From Actinomycetota bacterium (GTDB lineage Bacteria > Actinomycetota > Actinomycetes > Mycobacteriales > Mycobacteriaceae): DNA of 6,218 nucleotides. The notes below the pieces were generated by a model. That model searched no databases and was not told the DNA's origin. It was given only the letters and a program-made list of their open reading frames with translations. Below are positions 1-6,218 of the stretch, piece after piece (positions within the stretch are counted from its first letter, which is position 1; the number at the start of each line of letters is the position of its first letter). The position numbers and the translations under genes are program-made. The DNA is taken from positions 1 through 6,218 of the forward strand of contig SYAB01000059.1 in NCBI GenBank assembly GCA_005787665.1, read 5' to 3'.

Positions 1-210
1 GAAGAAGGCCGTCGTGAAGAAGGCGCCGGTGAAGAAGGCCGTCGTGAAGAAGGCGCCGGTGAAGAAAGCCGTCGTGAAGAAGGCGCCGGTGAAGAAAGCC
101 GTCGTGAAGAAGGCGCCGGTGAAGAAAGCCGTCGTCAAGAAGGCGCCGGTGAAGAAAGCCGTCGTCAAGAAGGCGCCGGTGAAGAAGGCCGTTGTGAAGA
201 AGGCCCCGGC
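1..210 (+). repeat. Seven tandem 30-bp repeats inside the hupB tail
   Basis: Seven consecutive 30-bp units start at positions 1, 31, 61, 91, 121, 151 and 181, and a degenerate half unit follows at 211-240. Each unit is two related 15-mers, gaagaaggccgtcgt and gaagaaggcgccggt, encoding the ten-residue period VKKAPVKKAV. Units 1 and 2 are identical, units 3 and 4 are identical, and units 5 and 6 are identical. Each pair differs from the previous one by a single silent change (AAG to AAA, then GTG to GTC). Unit 7 carries silent changes plus one Val-to-Ala change. The array probably begins upstream of the window, so total copy number is unknown. The pattern implies recent duplication by slippage or recombination, with the protein sequence kept. 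Confidence 0.95.
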
Positions 211-244
211 CAAGAAGGCTCCGGCCGCGAAGGGCCGCCGCTAA
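1..244 (+). CDS. hupB: HupB, mycobacterial HU-type nucleoid protein, C-terminal tail only (5' partial)
   Basis: Only the last 80 codons are present. The frame starts at base 2 and ends at TAA 242-244. The visible protein is a basic, histone H1-like tail made of alternating pentapeptides KKAPV and KKAVV, ending in APAKKAPAAKGRR. Mycobacterial HupB joins an N-terminal HU dimerisation and DNA-binding domain to a Lys/Ala/Pro-rich tail that binds and compacts DNA; in the family this tail is acetylated or methylated and also binds RNA. The HU domain lies outside the window, so identity rests on the tail plus the convergent mutT1–ppk–fbiD neighbours, which sit next to hupB in mycobacteria. The tail is unusually uniform, with almost no departure from a 10-residue period, whereas HupB tails I recall from M. 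tuberculosis and M. smegmatis mix several PAKKAATKA-like motifs. Another Lys/Ala-repeat DNA-binding protein is the main alternative. Confidence 0.85.
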   Translation, partial: KKAVVKKAPVKKAVVKKAPVKKAVVKKAPVKKAVVKKAPVKKAVVKKAPVKKAVVKKAPVKKAVVKKAPAKKAPAAKGRR

Positions 245-257
245 CACCGTCATCCCG

Positions 258-291
258 AATACGCCGCGGGCCGTGAGGTCCGCGGCGTATT
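258..291. terminator. Hairpin terminator between convergent hupB and mutT1
   Basis: A near-perfect inverted repeat pairs AATACGCCGCGGGCC (258-272) with GGTCCGCGGCGTATT (277-291) around a 4-base GTGA loop. This gives a 15-bp stem with one G·U pair in the plus-strand transcript (an A·C mismatch in the minus-strand one). It starts 13 bases after the hupB stop codon and ends 13 bases before the mutT1 stop codon, so it is placed to stop both converging transcripts. There is no long U tract on either side, only TTT at the end of the plus-strand stem, which is common in high-GC actinobacterial terminators. The fold is seen directly; bidirectional activity is inferred from the gene arrangement. Confidence 0.8.
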
Positions 292-304
292 TGCGTTCGG
301 CGGC

Positions 305-1231
305 TCAGGTTCGGGTGGCCAGCGGGCTCGGGAGGTGATCCGCCGCGATGAGCCGGCCCTGCGACAGCGACAGAACCCAGGTGCTGCCCTTGCGGTTGCG
401 CGATTTGTCCGGTCGCACGCCGTCGCGCTCGCACCACCAATCGATCAGATACGGGATGACCCTGCCCTGCGTGCAGATGGCGGGCGTGCCACCGCCGAGC
501 GCGATCTCCAGCACCCGTTCGTGGGCCGCCCGCGGATCCCCGGCGTAATCCTCCTCGGTCAGTGCGGGCTCCACGGTGACGGGCAGATCGAGTGTGCGGG
601 CCAGTGGTTCGACGGTTTGGACGCACCGGGTCCGATCGGCGGCGTAGACCGCGGACGTTCCGAAGGCGAGCAGTTGGGGCACCAGTGACGTCGCCTGGGC
701 CCGGCCCTTGTTGTCCAACGGCCGTTCGCGGTCATCACCCTTGTAGCGAGCCTTCCGACCGGCTGTGCCATGGCGGATGATCTGAACCGTCTGGGTGTCG
801 GCGGGCTTCTTGGCGAAGCGCGCCGCGACCATTCGATCCTGCGGGTAGGTGAGTCGCTCGGAGACGGCCCCCATGGGAAGCCAGATCAGCTGGTCCACTT
901 CGGAATTCGGCGTGAAGTCACCGTCGACCGCCCGTGCCACCCAGTAGTGCACCACCTTGGTACCGCCGGGAATCGGGTAGCTGACTCTGCACAGCCGCCG
1001 GCCCAAGGCCGCCCGCTGGCCGGTTTCCTCGAAGATCTCGCGCACCGCGGCGACCGGTTCGGTCTCACCGGCGTCGCCCGTGCCCTTGGGCAGCGACCAG
1101 TCGTCATACCGGGGTCGATGGACCACCGCTAGGAGCGGTTCCCCAGGATCGTCGCCGGGCCGCCAGAGGACGGCGCCGGCAGCCACTACCGGCGGCTTCT
1201 TACGGGCCGCCGACTTTTTCGTCTGTGCCAT
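305..1231 (-). CDS. mutT1: MutT1, 8-oxo-(d)GTP / diadenosine polyphosphate hydrolase (Nudix + histidine phosphatase fusion)
   Basis: A cytosolic 308-residue two-domain protein. Residues about 14-140 are a Nudix domain with the box at 50-72: G50, E56, R64-E65, E68-E69 and G71 are all in place, with Gln72 at the usual aliphatic last position. Residues about 147-308 are a histidine-phosphatase (SixA-like) domain with R153-H154-G155 and a DRTRCVQT motif (199-206). In mycobacteria MutT1 hydrolyses 8-oxo-dGTP and 8-oxo-GTP to diphosphates, and also cleaves diadenosine polyphosphates, protecting against oxidised guanine incorporation. The place where many histidine phosphatases have a second catalytic His reads CTQGRVIP (Gln255); I recall the same CTQG in the M. 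tuberculosis enzyme, so this looks like a subfamily trait. The ATG start has GGAAG six bases upstream (1238-1242). It is the last gene of the minus-strand cluster, 12 bp after ppk. Length is close to the roughly 317 residues of the M. tuberculosis protein. Confidence 0.93.
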   Translation of the reverse strand: MAQTKKSAARKKPPVVAAGAVLWRPGDDPGEPLLAVVHRPRYDDWSLPKGTGDAGETEPVAAVREIFEETGQRAALGRRLCRVSYPIPGGTKVVHYWVARAVDGDFTPNSEVDQLIWLPMGAVSERLTYPQDRMVAARFAKKPADTQTVQIIRHGTAGRKARYKGDDRERPLDNKGRAQATSLVPQLLAFGTSAVYAADRTRCVQTVEPLARTLDLPVTVEPALTEEDYAGDPRAAHERVLEIALGGGTPAICTQGRVIPYLIDWWCERDGVRPDKSRNRKGSTWVLSLSQGRLIAADHLPSPLATRT

Positions 1232-1243
1232 CGGGCGCTTCCG

Positions 1244-3394
1244 TCAGCCCTGACGGTGCTTTTCCATCAGCCACACCTGATGGTCGCGTACCTCGAGGCC
1301 ATCCTTGGGGGCTGCTGTCCAGCTTCCGTCGGACCCCAGTTCCCAGCACCGGGTCGACGGGTGCATCGCGGACTCGAATACCTCGTGCAGATACGCGGTG
1401 AGCCGCCGGTCCTTGACCTGAGCCATCACCTCGACCCGGCGGTCGAGGTTGCGGTGCATCATGTCGGCGCTGCCGATCCAGAACTCGTCGATCGCACGGA
1501 AGTGCATCACCCGGGAGTGCTCGAGGAACTGCCCGAGGATCGACCGGACCGCGATGTTCTCCGAATACCCCTCGACCCCGGGCCGCAGGGCGCAGATCCC
1601 GCGCACGACGACCTCCACCCGCACCCCGGCCTGGGATGCCCGGTAGAGGCCGTCGATGATCTGTTCGTCGACGATGGCGTTGCCCTTCATCCGGATCAGC
1701 CCGTTGCCGGACTGCTGGTGGGCGGCGACCTCCCGCTCCACACGCTCGAGGATCCCCTTGCGGATGCCGTGCGGAGCCACCAGCAGGTTGCGGTAGCTGA
1801 CCTTGCGCGAGTACCCGGTGAGCGAGTTGAACAGATCGGTCAAGTCCGCGCCGATCTCCGGCGACGCGGTGAGCAGGCCGACGTCCTCGTAGAGTCGGGC
1901 GGTCTTCGGGTTGTAGTTGCCGGTTCCGACGTGGCAGTAGCGCCGGATCGTCGATCCCTCCCGGCGCACCACCAGACACGTCTTGCAATGCGTCTTCAGA
2001 CCGACCAATCCGTACACCACGTGCACGCCGGCGTCTTCCAAGGCCCGCGCCCACTTGATGTTGGCCTGCTCGTCGAAGCGGGCCTTCAGTTCCACCAGGG
2101 CCACGACCTGTTTGCCGGCGTCGGCCGCCTCGATCAGCGCGTTGATGATCGGGGAGTCCCCGGACGTGCGATACAGCGTCTGCTTGATGGCCAGGACGTC
2201 CGGATCGGCGGCGGCCTGCTCGATGACCCGCTGCACGCTGGTGGAGAAGGACTCGTAGGGATGATGCACCAGCACATCGCCATCGCGCAGCGTTGCGAAG
2301 ATGCTTTTCCCGGTCTCGCCGAAGGCGGGGTGGGTCGCCGGTACGAACGGCTTCTCCTTGAGCCCCGGACGGTCGACCGCATACACCTGCCACAGTGCCG
2401 AAAGATCAAGCAGGCCAGGAAGTTGCACCACATCGCCGGGATGGACGTCGAGTTCGCGGAGCAGCAGGCCGAGCATGTGCTCGCTCATGTCGTCGGAGAC
2501 TTCCAGCCGCACCGGCGGTCCGAATCGGCGGCGGGCCAGTTCTCGTTCCAGCGCTTGCAGCAGGTCCTCGTCGCGGTCCTCGACGTCCATGTCGGCGTTG
2601 CGGGTGATCCGGAAGGCGTGCCGTTCCACGATTTCCATCCCGGGGAACAGCACCGGCAGGAATGCGCCGATGAGTTCTTCCATCGGCAGGAAACGCGCCA
2701 CATCGCTCTCCGGATCGGAGTTCTTGATCCGGACGAACCGGTCGACGTTGTCGGGCACCTTGACCCGGGCGAAGCGCTCCTCTCCGTCGGGCGAGCGCAC
2801 CGCGACCGCCAGGTTCAGGCTCAGCCCGCTGACGAACGGGAACGGGTGGGCCGGATCGACGGCCAACGGTGTCAGCACCGGGAAAACCTGCTCGGCGAAA
2901 TAGGCCGACAAGTCGCTGCGCTCGGACTCGGTCAGCTCCGCCCAGGTCACGATGTGGATACCGTGGTCGGCCAGTGCCGGGCGCACCGAGTCCATGAACA
3001 CCCGGGCGTGCCGAATGGCGATCTGCTGGGTCCGCTCACCGATCAGCCTCAGTTGCTCGCGCGGGGTCAGGCCGTCCGCCGAGCGCACCGACAGCCGCAT
3101 CTCGTCGCGGCGCTTGAGGCCGGCCACCCGCACCATGTAGAACTCGTCGAGGTTGGTGGCGAAGATCGCCAGGAACTTCAGCCGCTCCAGCAGTGGCAGC
3201 GAGGTGTCCGCGGCCAGGGTGAGAACCCGGTTGTTGAAGTCCAACCAGCTCAGCTCACGGTTGAGGTAGCGGTCCTCGGGAAGCGGATTCTCCACCGGCG
3301 TGACGGTGGCTGCCGGCGGCGGCTCCGGTGCCGGCACCGCGGTTGTTCGGTCGGTTTCGGTGTGGGCCTCGGTCATGCCGTCATCATCCCCCAT
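1244..3394 (-). CDS. ppk1: Polyphosphate kinase 1 (PPK1)
   Basis: A full-length 716-residue PPK1 that reversibly moves the ATP gamma-phosphate onto inorganic polyphosphate. By alignment with E. coli PPK (memory, constant offset of 34 in the C-terminal half) the layout is roughly: N domain 40-140, head domain 141-355, C1 356-536, C2 537-716. Signature elements are [13 protein letters not shown] (42-54), the nucleotide-contacting Asn81 in TNLDEFY, Arg409 (LYRTSGDS), Arg439 (KARFDEQ), the autophosphorylated His469 (GLKTHCKT), His488 (CHVGTGNYN) and His626 (FLEHSR). All catalytic positions are intact. Residues 1-40 are low-complexity and Pro/Ala/Thr-rich, poorly conserved in the family, so the exact start is unsure: the first ATG (3394) has a weak CAGG seven bases upstream, while a second ATG at 3376 has GGGGGA about ten bases upstream. 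It lies 42 bp after fbiD and 12 bp before mutT1. In mycobacteria polyP from PPK1 feeds stress signalling. Confidence 0.97.
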   Translation of the reverse strand: MGDDDGMTEAHTETDRTTAVPAPEPPPAATVTPVENPLPEDRYLNRELSWLDFNNRVLTLAADTSLPLLERLKFLAIFATNLDEFYMVRVAGLKRRDEMRLSVRSADGLTPREQLRLIGERTQQIAIRHARVFMDSVRPALADHGIHIVTWAELTESERSDLSAYFAEQVFPVLTPLAVDPAHPFPFVSGLSLNLAVAVRSPDGEERFARVKVPDNVDRFVRIKNSDPESDVARFLPMEELIGAFLPVLFPGMEIVERHAFRITRNADMDVEDRDEDLLQALERELARRRFGPPVRLEVSDDMSEHMLGLLLRELDVHPGDVVQLPGLLDLSALWQVYAVDRPGLKEKPFVPATHPAFGETGKSIFATLRDGDVLVHHPYESFSTSVQRVIEQAAADPDVLAIKQTLYRTSGDSPIINALIEAADAGKQVVALVELKARFDEQANIKWARALEDAGVHVVYGLVGLKTHCKTCLVVRREGSTIRRYCHVGTGNYNPKTARLYEDVGLLTASPEIGADLTDLFNSLTGYSRKVSYRNLLVAPHGIRKGILERVEREVAAHQQSGNGLIRMKGNAIVDEQIIDGLYRASQAGVRVEVVVRGICALRPGVEGYSENIAVRSILGQFLEHSRVMHFRAIDEFWIGSADMMHRNLDRRVEVMAQVKDRRLTAYLHEVFESAMHPSTRCWELGSDGSWTAAPKDGLEVRDHQVWLMEKHRQG

Positions 3395-3436
3395 CGCCGA
3401 ACCTGCCGGGTCAGCTGCCGCCGAATCCGTGCGGCC

Positions 3437-5148
<1,712 letters not shown>

Positions 5149-5151
5149 CCG

Positions 5152-6218
5152 ATGTTTGAGGGCTACGGGGACTCGACGAGGACGGTGAAGGCCGCCGACG
5201 CACCGGCCGTTCCGGGTCAACCCGTGGGTCCGGTCCCGATGCCGGTGTCCGCCTTCCACCTCTCGGCGGACGAGGGCAGCGAGGACCACGTCTACGGCCG
5301 ATACTCCAACCCCGTCTGGGTTCGGCTGGAAGGCGCGCTGGCCCGCCTGGAGGACGCCGGCTCCGCCGTCGCCTTCGGCTCCGGGATGGCGGCCGTGACG
5401 GCCGCGCTGCGCGTGCTGGCCCGGCCCGGCCAGGTTCTGGTGGTGCCTGCCGACGGGTATCACCAGGTGCGCCGCTACGCCACGGAAAGCCTTGCCCCGC
5501 TGGGTGTCACCGTGCGGGAGGCCGATGCCGGCCAGCTGTGCGAGGCTGCCCGGCACGCCGACGTGGTGCTGGCCGAGACGCCGACGAATCCTGCCCTGGA
5601 CGTGGTGGACCTGCATCGCTTGGCCGGGATCTGCCACCGCCGCGGGGCCCGCCTGGTGGTCGACAACACCACGGCGACGCCCCTCGGGCAGCGGCCGCTG
5701 TCGCTGGGGGCCGACCTGGTGGTCGCCAGCGCCACCAAGGCCCTCGGCGGACACAGCGACCTGATCGCCGGCTACGTCGCCGGCTCCCAGGCCGACCTGG
5801 TGGCCGCGGTCGCTCGGGAGCGGATGCTGGCCGGGCCGGTTCCCGGCGCGTTGGAGGCCTGGCTGTTGCTCCGCGGCATCGGCAGCTTCGGGCTGAGATT
5901 CGACCGGCAATGCCAGAACGCGCTGGCGCTGGCCACCGCGCTGCAGGGCCACCCGCGGGTGCATGCGGTGCGATACCCGGGCCTGCCCGGCGATCCGTCG
6001 CACCCGGTCGCAACCACCCAGATGCGCCGCTTCGGCGGGCTGGTCTCGATCGAACTGTCCGGTGGCCGCGAGGCTGTCCACGCGCTGGTCGCCGGCAGCG
6101 ATCTGCTGGTGGCGGCCACCAGCGTCGGCGGCCTGCACACCTCGGTGGACCGCCGGGCCCGCTGGGGAGATGCGGTGCCGGCCGGTTTCGCCCGGATCTC
6201 TGCCGGAATCGAGGACAC
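5152..6218 (+). CDS. Cys/Met-metabolism PLP-dependent enzyme, probably cystathionine gamma-lyase or gamma-synthase (3' partial)
   Basis: An open frame from ATG 5152 to the window edge gives 355 codons without a stop; family members are about 370-400 residues, so perhaps 15-40 are missing. It is a fold-type I aminotransferase-like enzyme of the trans-sulfuration family, which makes or cleaves cystathionine or related thioethers. Visible features: YGRYSNP at 48-54 (Tyr48 and Arg50 bind the PLP phosphate of the neighbouring subunit), Tyr103 that stacks on [23 protein letters not shown] with Asp171 contacting the pyridine nitrogen, [11 protein letters not shown] with the Schiff-base Lys196, and ARISAGIED with carboxylate-binding Arg348. 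Departures from the common pattern are NPVW instead of NPT, and [14 protein letters not shown] where many members have a GGVES...H motif, so substrate preference is uncertain. Methionine gamma-lyase or O-acetylhomoserine sulfhydrylase activity cannot be excluded. The gene is 3 bp behind gpsA and probably in its operon. As I recall, M. tuberculosis has ddlA directly after gpsA, without this gene. Confidence 0.88.
   Translation, partial: MFEGYGDSTRTVKAADAPAVPGQPVGPVPMPVSAFHLSADEGSEDHVYGRYSNPVWVRLEGALARLEDAGSAVAFGSGMAAVTAALRVLARPGQVLVVPADGYHQVRRYATESLAPLGVTVREADAGQLCEAARHADVVLAETPTNPALDVVDLHRLAGICHRRGARLVVDNTTATPLGQRPLSLGADLVVASATKALGGHSDLIAGYVAGSQADLVAAVARERMLAGPVPGALEAWLLLRGIGSFGLRFDRQCQNALALATALQGHPRVHAVRYPGLPGDPSHPVATTQMRRFGGLVSIELSGGREAVHALVAGSDLLVAATSVGGLHTSVDRRARWGDAVPAGFARISAGIED

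Noticed and set aside
1..210. A 30-bp periodic array that could suggest CRISPR
   Set aside because: The repeats are directly adjacent with no unique spacers, and they encode an in-frame Lys/Ala-rich protein tail.
1200..2393. A 397-codon minus-strand frame overlapping ppk1 in another frame
   Set aside because: The product is Arg/Gly-rich and low in complexity with no family motifs, and it overlaps the well-supported ppk1 and mutT1 frames.
3395..3436. The 42-bp fbiD–ppk1 gap as a possible separate promoter or hairpin
   Set aside because: I saw no convincing stem, -10 box or operator in it, only a weak ribosome-site-like CAGG before ppk1.

Overview
The window is a GC-rich actinobacterial chromosome segment. 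Gene content and order match the mycobacterial hupB–mutT1–ppk1–fbiD–gpsA neighbourhood (Rv2986c to Rv2982c in M. tuberculosis, recalled from memory and not searched). The proteins read as Mycobacterium or Mycolicibacterium. The Cys/Met-metabolism PLP enzyme after gpsA is, as far as I recall, absent at this place in M. tuberculosis, which suggests an environmental or rapidly growing species.

Layout. Positions 1-244 (+) hold the end of hupB, entirely the Lys/Ala-rich C-terminal tail and built of 30-bp tandem repeats. A strong hairpin at 258-291 separates it from the convergent minus-strand genes. The minus-strand cluster is read right to left: fbiD (F420 biosynthesis), then ppk1 (polyphosphate kinase) after 42 bp, then mutT1 (Nudix plus histidine-phosphatase sanitation enzyme) after 12 bp. 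A short divergent intergenic region (about 4067-4137) separates fbiD from plus-strand gpsA (glycerol-3-phosphate dehydrogenase). A PLP-dependent trans-sulfuration-type enzyme follows gpsA after only 3 bp and runs off the right edge.

How the genes fit together. The minus-strand trio is tightly packed and probably co-transcribed. It links a redox cofactor pathway (F420), phosphate and energy storage (polyP), and clean-up of oxidised nucleotides, which all fit redox or starvation stress, but that functional link is inference. The plus-strand pair joins phospholipid precursor supply with sulfur amino-acid metabolism and looks translationally coupled. Every gene is intact except for the two cut by the window edges. 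There is no mobile element, CRISPR array, tRNA or rRNA, and no intergenic stretch over 300 bases. I found no undescribed system. The most unusual features are the near-perfect, pairwise-duplicated hupB tail repeats and the extra PLP enzyme behind gpsA.
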